The notes beneath the pieces were generated by a model, which did not search any database, was not told the origin of the DNA, and worked only from the letters and a program-made list of their open reading frames with translations. A DNA stretch of 38,927 bases from an uncultured Brachyspira sp. (GTDB taxonomy: Bacteria; Spirochaetota; Brachyspiria; Brachyspirales; Brachyspiraceae), in NCBI RefSeq assembly GCF_944390595.1, contig NZ_CALXRN010000185.1, forward strand, positions 1-38,927, in the 5' to 3' direction. Shown piece after piece: positions 8,571 to 16,081 of this stretch. A program made the translations under genes and the position numbers. Every line of letters begins with the position of its first letter. Within the stretch, counting starts at the first letter, position 1.

Positions 8571-9773
8571 TTAATTAAAACTTTCTAATATTTTTTTTAC
8601 TTCATTACGTTTTTTTATGTATTTATCATACATTACAGCATCAGGTTTAATATTGTTAATAATGTAGAGTTTATAATTAACAGCATCAAATAATTTTGTA
8701 TAATAAATTTGAGCATTATGCTTATCTCCTATATTATTATATATTTTAGCTAATTCCTCTAAAACTTCATCATCATTTTTATCAATATTAATAATTTTTT
8801 CTAAGTATTCTATTACTATATTGCCGTTTTTATTCATATCTCTTTTCAATAAATAAACAGCATCCTTTATTACATCAGTATCTTTATCATAAATATTTAT
8901 AGACATCTCATAATATTTTGAAGCATTTTCATAATCATTTTTTAATATGTATGCATCAGCAAGTTTATAATAGTAATAATAATTATTTTTTAATTCGGCT
9001 GCCTTATGATAATTTTTTATGCTTGAATCTATATCTTCTTCAGCAGCGTTGATTTTATACTTAGTGTAATATAAGCATCCAAGAGCATATAAAGAATAAT
9101 GATTATTTTTACTTAAGTATTTATGTATATTATCAACAACGGTGTTTATGTTTTTTAAGTCATCTCCTTTTATCATTAAATACTCTAAATAATCTATATT
9201 AAAATAAATATTGTCCTTATAAAAATTAAAAAATACCTCATATATTTTAGCATCATCTGATTGATAATCATTAATTATATTATTTACTTTTTGAGTATAA
9301 TATCCTATAAGGGATGTATATTCATTTTCTTCTATAGTTTTCAAACTTGCAGATATAGATGAATAATAGTATATATCTTTAAGCATTTGATTAACAGCTT
9401 CAAATAAATTTTCTTCTTTTGAAAATACATTTCTTTCAAGCCATTCTCTTGGTTTTTCTTTATTAAAAATTATATAATTAATTACAAATCCATTTTGATA
9501 TTGATAAATGTCATAAGTAATTGATATATCAGCGTTGTTATTTAATGTTAATTCTTTAATCCTTGATTTTATAGTTTTATAATTATTCTCTTTTATAAAT
9601 TTATTAGGCAGTATATCAATATTAAAATATAAGAATATATTTTTTCTTAATAGATCATTTACGGCATACAGCATGTAATTTTCAGAATAATATGTTTCAA
9701 AAATAATTATTCTTTTTTGAGAGAATGCTGAAATGTATAATAGAATAAATACTATTAAAATTTTTTTTATCAT
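8571..9773 (-). CDS. Exported tetratricopeptide-repeat protein of unknown function
   Basis: A 400-aa protein with an N-terminal signal peptide (MIKKILIVFILLYISAFSQ, Lys-Lys then a hydrophobic core, cleavage probably near Ala-Phe-Ser-Gln) and no lipobox Cys, so it is likely periplasmic. Residues about 20-150 form an alpha/beta N-terminal domain that I do not recognise. From about 195 to 375 there are TPR-like helical pairs, for example the YYYYYKLADAYILKNDYENA block and EVLEELAKIYNNIGDKHNA. TPR proteins usually act as scaffolds. It may share a transcript with the downstream symporter, but no functional link is evident. Confidence 0.7.
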   Translation of the reverse strand: MIKKILIVFILLYISAFSQKRIIIFETYYSENYMLYAVNDLLRKNIFLYFNIDILPNKFIKENNYKTIKSRIKELTLNNNADISITYDIYQYQNGFVINYIIFNKEKPREWLERNVFSKEENLFEAVNQMLKDIYYYSSISASLKTIEENEYTSLIGYYTQKVNNIINDYQSDDAKIYEVFFNFYKDNIYFNIDYLEYLMIKGDDLKNINTVVDNIHKYLSKNNHYSLYALGCLYYTKYKINAAEEDIDSSIKNYHKAAELKNNYYYYYKLADAYILKNDYENASKYYEMSINIYDKDTDVIKDAVYLLKRDMNKNGNIVIEYLEKIINIDKNDDEVLEELAKIYNNIGDKHNAQIYYTKLFDAVNYKLYIINNIKPDAVMYDKYIKKRNEVKKILESFN

Positions 9774-9890
9774 AGATGAATAATATACAATATAAATCTT
9801 TAAAAATCTATATAAATATTTATCTAATCTTGTATTTTATTTATTAACATTATATTATTAGTAAAAATTTATTATATGGAGATTATAATT

Positions 9891-10724
9891 ATGATCTTAG
9901 ACGGAAGAGAGTTGTCAAAAGGAATTAAAGAAAATATTAAAAAGAGGGTAGAAGAGCTTGATAAAAAGCCGAGAATAGATTTTTTATATTTTGAAAATGA
10001 TAAATCATCAGAAGTATATTTTACAAGGGCAAAAAAGCAGGCGGAAAGTGTAGGAATGACAGCATCTCTTCATAATCTTCAAGAGAATACAACAGAAGCT
10101 GATTTTTTAACATTAATAGAATATTTAAATAAAGAAAAAGAAACAAGCGGAATAATAGTTCAAATGCCTTTGCCTAAGCATATAAGTAAAAAGAAAGTTT
10201 ATGAAACAATATCTCCTGAAAAGGATGTTGATGCTATATCTCATATTAATTTGGGAAGAATATTTATGGGAGAAACTGTACTTTCACCATGTACTGCTAA
10301 AAGCTCTATTGCATTAATAGAAAAATCAGGAGTTCAGATAGAGGGTGCTAATGCTGTTGTTGTTGGAAGAAGTGAGATTGTAGGAAAGCCTCTTGCTCAT
10401 CTTCTACTTCAAAGATCTGCTACTGTTACTATAGCGCATTCAAAGACTAAAAACTTAAAAGAGATTTGCAGAAATGCTGATATATTATGCGTATCTATTG
10501 GAAAAGCAGAATTTATAACTGGAGAATATATAAAAGAAAATGCTGTAGTTATAGATATAGGAATAAATGTACTAGAAGACGGTTCTTTAAAAGGGGATGT
10601 TAATTTTGAAGAAGCTTCAAAAATAGCTTCTGCCATTACTCCTGTACCGAATGGTGTTGGAAGCGTTACTGTGGCAATGCTTTTAGATAATTTGCTTTAT
10701 CTTCATAGTAAATATCATTCTTGA
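9891..10724 (+). CDS. folD: FolD-like methylenetetrahydrofolate dehydrogenase/cyclohydrolase, divergent active site
   Basis: FolD interconverts 5,10-methylene-, methenyl- and 10-formyl-tetrahydrofolate. An upstream ATG at 9876 exists, but TGGAGA (9877-9882) is placed for the ATG at 9891, giving MILDGRELS, which matches the family's N terminus (277 aa). Family features: GIIVQMPLP with the conserved Gln, EKDVDAISHINLGRI, and the NAD(P)-binding VVVGRSEIVGKPLAHLL. Against E. coli FolD as I remember it, SEVYFTRAKKQAESVG aligns without gaps to SQIYVASKRKACEEVG. Tyr43 is kept, but the catalytic Lys (E. coli Lys54) is Ala47, with Lys at the next two positions. The signature PGGVGPMT is PNGVGSVT, and PCTP is PCTA. 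It may be a true FolD with shifted chemistry or a dehydrogenase-only form. Confidence 0.85.
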   Translation: MILDGRELSKGIKENIKKRVEELDKKPRIDFLYFENDKSSEVYFTRAKKQAESVGMTASLHNLQENTTEADFLTLIEYLNKEKETSGIIVQMPLPKHISKKKVYETISPEKDVDAISHINLGRIFMGETVLSPCTAKSSIALIEKSGVQIEGANAVVVGRSEIVGKPLAHLLLQRSATVTIAHSKTKNLKEICRNADILCVSIGKAEFITGEYIKENAVVIDIGINVLEDGSLKGDVNFEEASKIASAITPVPNGVGSVTVAMLLDNLLYLHSKYHS

Positions 10725-10730
10725 AAATAA

Positions 10731-10770
10731 AAAATAATGCATGATTAACTTAAAAGTCATGCATTATTTT
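10731..10770. terminator. Perfect 14-bp bidirectional terminator
   Basis: AAAATAATGCATGA (10731-10744) and its exact complement (10757-10770) flank a 12-base loop; the arms begin and end in A/T runs so it works both ways. The right arm contains the stop codon of the convergent radical SAM gene. Confidence 0.8.
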
Positions 10771-11330
10771 AATATATCAAAGAAATCATCAGGATATCCG
10801 TACATATTTACTTTACCGTTTTCATCAATTTCTATTTCCACATAAGTGCCGTTTACTATATCTTCTTTTTTATATTTGTCCGTTAAAAACTCCATTATTT
10901 GATTATCCGAACCGTAAAGATGATTGTTGATGTTTCTTTTCTCTTCAATGTAGCTTCCTGATATTAGTATATCGGCATAAGACATTACAGCCTTTTTACT
11001 GCTATTTTCAATTTCTTTTTTTTCGTATCCGCTGTAAAGTATTATTCCTATATTAAGAGATTTTATATTTTGCATTAATTTAATAGTTTCTTCAAGCTGA
11101 TCTAAAGGCTCTCCTCCAAGTATAGTAACGTTATTAATGTTATATTTAATTATTGATTCTTTTATTTGCTCAATTATTTTTTCTATGCTTATTTCTTCTC
11201 CGCCTTCAAAGCTATGCATAGAATAATTCCAGCATCCTTTGCATCTTAATCTGCACCCTTGCGTCCATATGACAAAGCTCTTTCCAAATCCGTAAATAGA
11301 AGAATTATCATTGATATGTGATACACGCAT
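10764..11330 (-). CDS. Small NrdG-like radical SAM protein of the Ycf46 cassette
   Basis: A 188-aa radical SAM activase-like protein. QGCRLRCKGCWN gives the CX3CX2C cluster motif (Cys26, Cys30, Cys33), and TILGGEPLDQ (about 69-78) is the SAM-binding GGEP motif. It resembles anaerobic ribonucleotide reductase activase (NrdG) and glycyl-radical activases in size. No nrdD or other glycyl-radical enzyme is beside it. Instead it is last in a six-gene operon and overlaps the DUF1257 gene by one base (TAATG), so its partner is probably a product of this operon. It might modify or activate one of them; this is inference. Confidence 0.8.
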   Translation of the reverse strand: MRVSHINDNSSIYGFGKSFVIWTQGCRLRCKGCWNYSMHSFEGGEEISIEKIIEQIKESIIKYNINNVTILGGEPLDQLEETIKLMQNIKSLNIGIILYSGYEKKEIENSSKKAVMSYADILISGSYIEEKRNINNHLYGSDNQIMEFLTDKYKKEDIVNGTYVEIEIDENGKVNMYGYPDDFFDILK

Positions 11331-11740
11331 TATCTTACTTCTCTAACTAAAGTAAGCTGTATTTTATTGTCTTTTTTTACTTCCATTACTCTGTAGCCTT
11401 TAGCTTTTGCCTTCTCCATAATAGCTTTTTTCTGAGATTCTATAAATGCAAGTCTTTCACGTTCAAGTCTTTCTTTTTCCTCTTCAAGTTTTCTTTCATA
11501 AACTTTATTATATTCTGCTTCTAGTTTCTGCAAAAATGAAGATATTTCACTGTTATAACTGTCATAGCTTAATACGTATTTTCCATTAACTAATTTGAAA
11601 TATGTATTTCTAAATCTATGCAAAGAAGGAATGTAAATCTTATCATTTTTTAATTCATATTGATATCCGCAGTTTTTAAGTGCTTCTAAAAGTATTTCTT
11701 CATTAAGAAAAGGTGTAGCAGTTTTTACTAAACAGCTCAT
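11330..11740 (-). CDS. DUF1257 (Ycf35-like) protein
   Basis: A 136-aa protein that fits DUF1257, the family of plastid/cyanobacterial Ycf35. The N-terminal part (residues 1-70) is a small alpha/beta domain with the FLNEEILLEALKNCGY block. Residues about 80-120 form a long charged helix rich in Glu, Lys and Arg (coiled-coil-like), and a beta strand ends the protein (KIQLTLVREV). AAGGAGG lies six bases before the ATG, inside the last codons of the DUF2997 gene, which it overlaps by four bases. Biochemical function is not established to my knowledge. The pairing with DUF2997 and a Ycf46-type ATPase supports the family call. Confidence 0.75.
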   Translation of the reverse strand: MSCLVKTATPFLNEEILLEALKNCGYQYELKNDKIYIPSLHRFRNTYFKLVNGKYVLSYDSYNSEISSFLQKLEAEYNKVYERKLEEEKERLERERLAFIESQKKAIMEKAKAKGYRVMEVKKDNKIQLTLVREVR

Positions 11741-11943
11741 TGAATTCCTCCTTTTAATCTATTTTTATTCTGAGTGTTAATTTTTTGATTAAACTCATCC
11801 GTTTTTTTAATCTCTTTTATATTAGAAAGTTCATCAAGCAAAGCATTAACCTCCTCTAAGCATGCTTCTCCTTTTATTCCGTCAGTTTTTACATTGAGGC
11901 TTCCGTCCTCATTAATAGTTATTGTGATTCTTTCTTCTCTCAT
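11737..11943 (-). CDS. DUF2997 protein
   Basis: A 68-aa protein matching DUF2997 in layout: an N-terminal beta hairpin (RITITINEDGSLNVKTDG), then GIKGEACLEEVNALLDEL with the family's conserved Cys (Cys28) at the start of a helix. The last 20 residues are polar and probably disordered. It has an AGGAG site seven bases before the ATG and shares an ATGA overlap with the DUF1257 gene, so the two products are likely made together. The lone conserved Cys could be a metal, cluster or modification site; that is speculation. Confidence 0.75.
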   Translation of the reverse strand: MREERITITINEDGSLNVKTDGIKGEACLEEVNALLDELSNIKEIKKTDEFNQKINTQNKNRLKGGIQ

Positions 11944-11966
11944 ATAATTATACTCCTATTGTTGCC

Positions 11967-11984
11967 GGCTATACTTTTATAGCC
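11967..11984 (-). other. Intercistronic hairpin in the Ycf46 cassette
   Basis: On the - strand GGCTATA, AAAG, TATAGCC form a perfect 7-bp stem with a tetraloop in the 45-base gap before DUF2997. No U-run follows, so it is more likely an mRNA processing or stabilising element than a terminator. Confidence 0.45.
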
Positions 11985-11988
11985 AAAA

Positions 11989-12645
11989 TTATTTGATAAA
12001 CTCCTCAGCATTTATTTTTTCTATATAAACAATATCTTCTTCTTCATCCATTATAAATGCAAGAGATGATTTATTATTTTTTTTATAGTATGCACTTTTA
12101 TACAAATTATTAATATAATCTATAACTTTATTAAATTTTTCTGTAAATTCATTTAAACTATTTGTTCCTTTCATAGTATTAAAATCTTCTTCTAAACTTC
12201 TTTTTAAATCTAAATATGAGTCTTCATAGATCTTTCTTGAAGCATAATCAAAATCTTTTATTATATTTGCTATTTCTTCTAATTTTAATTTGCATTCATT
12301 TACTGATGCATTTATTTTTTCTTTAAATTTTTTTATATCTACAGTTTCTTTTTTATCTTCATTTGTTTTTATTTCTTCATCTTTTTTTATTTCTTCATTT
12401 GTTTCATTATGATTTACAATATCATTATAATCAATAGTTGAATCTCCGTGCATAATATCATTGGTTATATCATCTATGTCATCAGATATGCTATTTAAAT
12501 TATCTGCTATTGTATTGGCAAGATCTTCAATATTATCAATAAACTCCATAAAATTATAGTACGTACTTCTGTTAGTATTGTTGAAACTGTTAAACTTATC
12601 TTTTAAATCATTAATTACTCTATCAAAAGAAGTATTATCACTCAT
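11989..12645 (-). CDS. Unknown cassette protein B, paralogue of its upstream neighbour
   Basis: A 218-aa soluble protein of no family I recognise. The N-terminal half (residues 1-105) is predicted helical and very acidic, especially residues 54-84. The C-terminal half (about 108-200) is helical and clearly homologous to the upstream 185-aa gene product: both have DYASRK, then DL-R-SLE, then the identical 13-residue block YINNLYKSAYYKK, NKSSL and an acidic tail (FIMDEEEDIVYIEK here). It starts inside the last codons of its paralogue (8-base overlap). Its GGGAGG ribosome site is encoded by that gene's Trp-Gly-Gly codons, so the pair is translationally coupled. The acidic-hydrophobic tail could be a docking tag for the ATPase (inference). 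Confidence 0.65.
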   Translation of the reverse strand: MSDNTSFDRVINDLKDKFNSFNNTNRSTYYNFMEFIDNIEDLANTIADNLNSISDDIDDITNDIMHGDSTIDYNDIVNHNETNEEIKKDEEIKTNEDKKETVDIKKFKEKINASVNECKLKLEEIANIIKDFDYASRKIYEDSYLDLKRSLEEDFNTMKGTNSLNEFTEKFNKVIDYINNLYKSAYYKKNNKSSLAFIMDEEEDIVYIEKINAEEFIK

Positions 12646-13195
12646 TAATGCCTCCCCATTTTATAAAATCAAGCTCTTCATCATCATCCATCATAAAGCT
12701 TAATGATGATTTATTATGTTTTTTATAATAAGCACTTTTATAAAGATTATTTATATATTCTATAATTTTATTTAATTCTTCAGCATTCTTTATATATTCT
12801 AAACTTCTTTCTAAATCTGTACAAGAAGATTCATAGCTTTTTCTTGATGCATAGTCAAAGTTTTCTATTAATTTTCTTATCGCTTTAATCTTATCTTTGC
12901 ATTTATTAATAATATCAATGCTTATATCTATTTTTATTTCTTTGTTATACTTTATTTCTTTTTCTTCTTTTTTATCATTGTCTTTTAGTACATTATTTTT
13001 GTTTATTTTTTCTTCTGTATTAGTATTTTTTGATGATGTTCGTTTTTTTCTATATGTTTTATTAGATACTCTATTTGATTTATTATTTCTTTTATTTTCT
13101 GACTTTTCTATTTTTTCATTAAAAAACTGCAAAGTATCTTCAAACTTTTCATCAAATCCATCAACAGCATCAACAATAATGTCAAAAATGCTCAT
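12638..13195 (-). CDS. Unknown cassette protein A, basic N-terminal region
   Basis: A 185-aa soluble protein with no recognised domain. Residues 1-30 look helical; residues 33-57 are strongly basic (Lys, Arg, Asn, Ser rich) and probably disordered, followed by a mixed-charge linker to about 88. Residues 90-165 are helical and homologous to protein B, ending NKSSLSFMMDDDEELDFIKW. The opposite charge of the two N-terminal regions is notable. It begins 85 bases after the ATPase gene; GAGGT precedes the ATG. Some A/T-rich promoter-like sequence lies in that gap (TTGTCA without a well-spaced -10), so cotranscription with the ATPase is the simpler view. Confidence 0.65.
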   Translation of the reverse strand: MSIFDIIVDAVDGFDEKFEDTLQFFNEKIEKSENKRNNKSNRVSNKTYRKKRTSSKNTNTEEKINKNNVLKDNDKKEEKEIKYNKEIKIDISIDIINKCKDKIKAIRKLIENFDYASRKSYESSCTDLERSLEYIKNAEELNKIIEYINNLYKSAYYKKHNKSSLSFMMDDDEELDFIKWGGINE

Positions 13196-13280
13196 AAAAA
13201 ATACCTCAATATATTTAATTTATAATACTATTATAATAAATATCTATGACAAAAAATGTCGCTGTTTTTATATTTTTGTT

Positions 13281-14756
13281 TTAATTAGAAGAAACTAAAA
13301 CAGCTCTGTTTTTTGACCATTCTCTTATACTACTAATTTTTTCTTTCATAGTTTCTGACAGAATATGAGTTTTTTTCATAGCACTTATTATATGATCTGT
13401 AGTTATTTCTTTATTTTCATCGAAAGCTATAAATAATGCTTCTTTAATAGCTTCTTCTATTTCGGAACCGGAAAATGATTCGCAATTATCAGCTATTTTT
13501 TTTACATCAAAATTAGCAGGGTCTCTTTTTATCTTTTTTAAATGTATTTTTATAATTTCTTCTCTGTCTTTTATAGACGGCAGATCAACAAAGAATATTT
13601 CATCAAAACGCCCTTTCCTCAAAAGTTCAGGAGGAAGTCCGTCTATTCCATTAGCTGTAGCTATAACAAATACAGGTTTTTTATTTTCCTGCATCCAAGT
13701 CAAAAAAGAACCAAAAACTCTAGCTGTAGTACCGCTGTCAGTGGAGCCTGAAGATTGTATTCCGGAAAGACCTTTTTCTATTTCATCTATCCAAAGTATT
13801 GACGGAGCAACTGCTTCTACTATATTTAATGTTTTTCTGATATTGCTTTCTGAATCTCCTACATATTTTCCAAATATTTTTCCCATATCTAATCTTATTA
13901 TAGGAAACTGCCAAGCAGAACCAACAGCCTTAGCACATAAACTTTTTCCTGTTCCTGGTATTCCTAATAGAAGTATTCCCCTTGGAGTTTCAAGCCCGTA
14001 ATCTTTAGCACCCTGTTCAAAAGCTCTTCCTCTTCTTCTAAGCCAATTCTTTAATACATCAAACCCTCCTATATCATCTAATGTTTCATTATGATGATAA
14101 TATTCTAAATGTCCGCTGTTTTTTATAATTGTTTCTTTTTCTGATATTATTATTGGTATTTCTTCTTCTGTTATTTTACCTGCCTGTACTATTGCTTTTG
14201 AAAATGATCTTTTAGCTTCTAAAATAGTTAATCCCAATGCAGAATCTATTATTTTTTCAATATCATTATTCAATGTTATATTATATTTTTTGCATGTGGA
14301 TTTTAGTATGATTTCTAAATCATCTTTTTTAGGTAAATCAAAATCCATAATATAAACATCTTTTTCTAATTCGTGAGGTAATTCTCTTTTTGTTTGCAAA
14401 AGTATTAAGGTTCTGTCGTTATAATCACTATATGCAATATCTCTTATTTTACTTATTAGTCTTGGATTATCTTTTAAAAACAAATCATATTCCTGAAGTA
14501 TCAGTATAGAATCTTTTGCTTCATCGCTTTGATACCAATCTAAAATAAATAATGCATCTTCTTTATCTTCTATTTTAGTGAAGCTTTTACCATTATTTGA
14601 CATTCTTTTAAGACCTGAGTCAATACCCCATTTATACCAGTCTCTTTTTAATTCGGCAGCAGTTCTTGAAACTTCTCCTTCTATTCTCATGGTTTCATAG
14701 CTTACGATTTGTATAATATTTATTGATGAACGTATTAATATACTCAAGCTATCCAT
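13281..14756 (-). CDS. Ycf46-like AAA+ ATPase
   Basis: A 491-aa ATPase of the Ycf46 type: an N-terminal degenerate AAA-like domain (residues 1-200, starting with the IIQIVSYETMRIEGEV block) joined to an active AAA domain. Walker A is GIPGTGKS (265-272), Walker B ILWIDEIE (320-327), sensor 1 the Asn in ATANG (369), and the arginine-finger segment RKGRFDE (380-386). A C-terminal helical lid follows (about 395-470). GKYVGDSESNIRKTL is the usual pore-side region after Walker A. It has no protease domain or transmembrane segment, so a cytosolic remodelling role is likely. It is first in the cassette, with GGGGG before the ATG. Ycf46 in cyanobacteria has been linked to inorganic-carbon/photosynthetic regulation, which cannot apply directly here. 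Confidence 0.85.
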   Translation of the reverse strand: MDSLSILIRSSINIIQIVSYETMRIEGEVSRTAAELKRDWYKWGIDSGLKRMSNNGKSFTKIEDKEDALFILDWYQSDEAKDSILILQEYDLFLKDNPRLISKIRDIAYSDYNDRTLILLQTKRELPHELEKDVYIMDFDLPKKDDLEIILKSTCKKYNITLNNDIEKIIDSALGLTILEAKRSFSKAIVQAGKITEEEIPIIISEKETIIKNSGHLEYYHHNETLDDIGGFDVLKNWLRRRGRAFEQGAKDYGLETPRGILLLGIPGTGKSLCAKAVGSAWQFPIIRLDMGKIFGKYVGDSESNIRKTLNIVEAVAPSILWIDEIEKGLSGIQSSGSTDSGTTARVFGSFLTWMQENKKPVFVIATANGIDGLPPELLRKGRFDEIFFVDLPSIKDREEIIKIHLKKIKRDPANFDVKKIADNCESFSGSEIEEAIKEALFIAFDENKEITTDHIISAMKKTHILSETMKEKISSIREWSKNRAVLVSSN

Positions 14757-14786
14757 AAAAATCCCCCAATAAGTAATATATTTTAT

Positions 14787-14814
14787 AATATAGCATAGAT
14801 GTAAAAAAATGCAA
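14787..14814 (-). promoter_or_regulatory. Promoter of the Ycf46 cassette
   Basis: On the - strand TTGCAT (14814-14809), 16 bases, TATATT (14792-14787) with TGC just before it (extended -10). The leader to the ATPase ATG is about 25 bases. Confidence 0.55.
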
Positions 14815-14900
14815 ATTTAATTATTGAAAATAGTATTTGTGTTATTGATATAATAAAATTTTATACAATACAAAAAATACTAGAAATTAATAATATTTCA

Positions 14901-14915
14901 TTGTACTATATACAA
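14901..14915. promoter_or_regulatory. Inverted repeat upstream of the VIT1 gene
   Basis: TTGTA, five bases, TACAA at 14901-14915, about 20 bases before the ATG. Its position suits a repressor site, but one short dyad in AT-rich DNA is weak evidence. Confidence 0.25.
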
Positions 14916-14934
14916 AACTATATTGGATAAATTT

Positions 14935-15816
14935 ATGGATAATACTATTTCAAAAGAAACTCTAAAATTCTTATTAGAATTGCAGCAAAATGAAGTTACT
15001 GAGCATGCTGTTTATTTAAACTTGGCAAAAATTGTAAAAAAAGAAGATGATAAAAATGTTCTTATAAGTATAGGCAAAGAAGAATATGCTCATGCAAAAA
15101 TACTTGAAAAATATACTAAAAAGAAATTAAAACCTCAGAAGTTTAAAGTATTTAAATTTTTTATATTAAGTATAATTTTTGGGTATACTTTTGTTATAAA
15201 GATAATGGAAGGCGGTGAGAAGAATGCTGAGTATATATATTCAAAAATAGTTGCTGAAGTACCTGATGCTAAAAAGATAGCATTCGATGAAGAAGAGCAT
15301 GAAAATAAACTTATATCTATTTTAGATGAAGACAGATTAAAATATGTAGGTTCTATGGTTTTAGGTTTAAGCGATGCATTAGTTGAAATAAGCGGAACAT
15401 TGGCAGGACTTAGTTTTGCTTTGCAAGATAATAAACTTGTTGCATTATCAGGTATAATAACAGGAATATCTGCCACTCTTTCTATGGCCTCTTCTGAATA
15501 TTTATCAGCTAAAGCGGATGGTGATAAAAATGCTTTGAAATCATGTTTATATACAGGAATAATGTATTTAATAACTGTGAGTCTTTTGATATTGCCTTAT
15601 TTAGTATATCCTAATAATCATTATTTATATGCATTAATTACAATGCTTTGTATAGTAGTATTTATAATATTTTTCTTTACTTACTATGTATCTGTTGCCA
15701 AAAGTCTGCCATTTAAAAAGAGATTTTTTGAAATGGCAGGAATTAGCTTAACTGTTGCTGGTATTAGCTTTTTAGTAGGTCTTTTAGTTAAGCAATTTTT
15801 AGGTATAGATATTTAA
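14935..15816 (+). CDS. Rubrerythrin-VIT1 fusion, Fe/Mn transporter
   Basis: A membrane metal transporter related to VIT1/CCC1 with a ferritin-like N-terminal domain, as in MbfA-type iron exporters. The open frame begins at a TTG (14923), but the ATG four codons later gives the better start (293 aa). Residues 1-140 hold ferritin-like metal motifs: LELQQNEVTEHAVY, GKEEYAHAKILEKY (ExxH) and DEEEHENKL. Residues about 142-293 are the VIT domain with the VLGLSDALVEISGTLAGL and SMASSEYLSAKAD blocks and about five membrane segments. Likely role: exporting iron or manganese from the cytosol, the ferritin-like domain sensing or feeding metal. Divergent from the Ycf46 cassette with a 178-base spacer. 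Confidence 0.85.
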   Translation: MDNTISKETLKFLLELQQNEVTEHAVYLNLAKIVKKEDDKNVLISIGKEEYAHAKILEKYTKKKLKPQKFKVFKFFILSIIFGYTFVIKIMEGGEKNAEYIYSKIVAEVPDAKKIAFDEEEHENKLISILDEDRLKYVGSMVLGLSDALVEISGTLAGLSFALQDNKLVALSGIITGISATLSMASSEYLSAKADGDKNALKSCLYTGIMYLITVSLLILPYLVYPNNHYLYALITMLCIVVFIIFFFTYYVSVAKSLPFKKRFFEMAGISLTVAGISFLVGLLVKQFLGIDI

Positions 15817-15834
15817 TATATAATTCTACAAACT

Positions 15835-16023
15835 TTAGGAATCAAGTATATTATTAATTTTACTTCTTATTGACTGTCTTATTGTTCTAAAAGGTATTGG
15901 GAATACTATTGTGTCTACGATTTTATTTATTGCTTCTCTTAATTTATCTCTTTCTTTTTTTGAAGCATTAGAAGCAAAAATATTCATATAATTTTCAATG
16001 AAAAAATGAATATTATGAAAATA
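15835..16023 (-). pseudogene. 3' remnant of a surface-glycan gene
   Basis: On the - strand a frame runs from just after a TAA at 16026-16024 to a TAA at 15837-15835. It reads HFFIENYMNIFASNASKKE, then RDKLREAINKIVDTIVFPIP, then FRTIRQSIRSKINNILDS. The basic, IPF-containing end resembles the tails or heads of glycan-biosynthesis proteins, including the two genes next to it. There is no ribosome site, although an ATG (15987) could give a 50-aa peptide. I read it as the decayed end of a lost gene, probably a glycosyltransferase; that identity is a guess. Confidence 0.5.
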
Positions 16024-16081
16024 TTATTAGATATTAAACTATATATTGTTATTATTATAAAATATATAATAACTAAAATTG

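Noticed and set aside
10764-11330. Anaerobic ribonucleotide reductase activase nrdG
   Set aside because: Motifs fit, but there is no nrdD nearby and the gene is embedded in the Ycf46 cassette, so I give only the family.
12897-13298. + strand ORF of hydrophobic residues opposite cassette protein A
   Set aside because: It is the antisense reading of a Lys/Glu-rich gene, which gives Phe/Leu/Ser runs by codon complement; no ribosome site.
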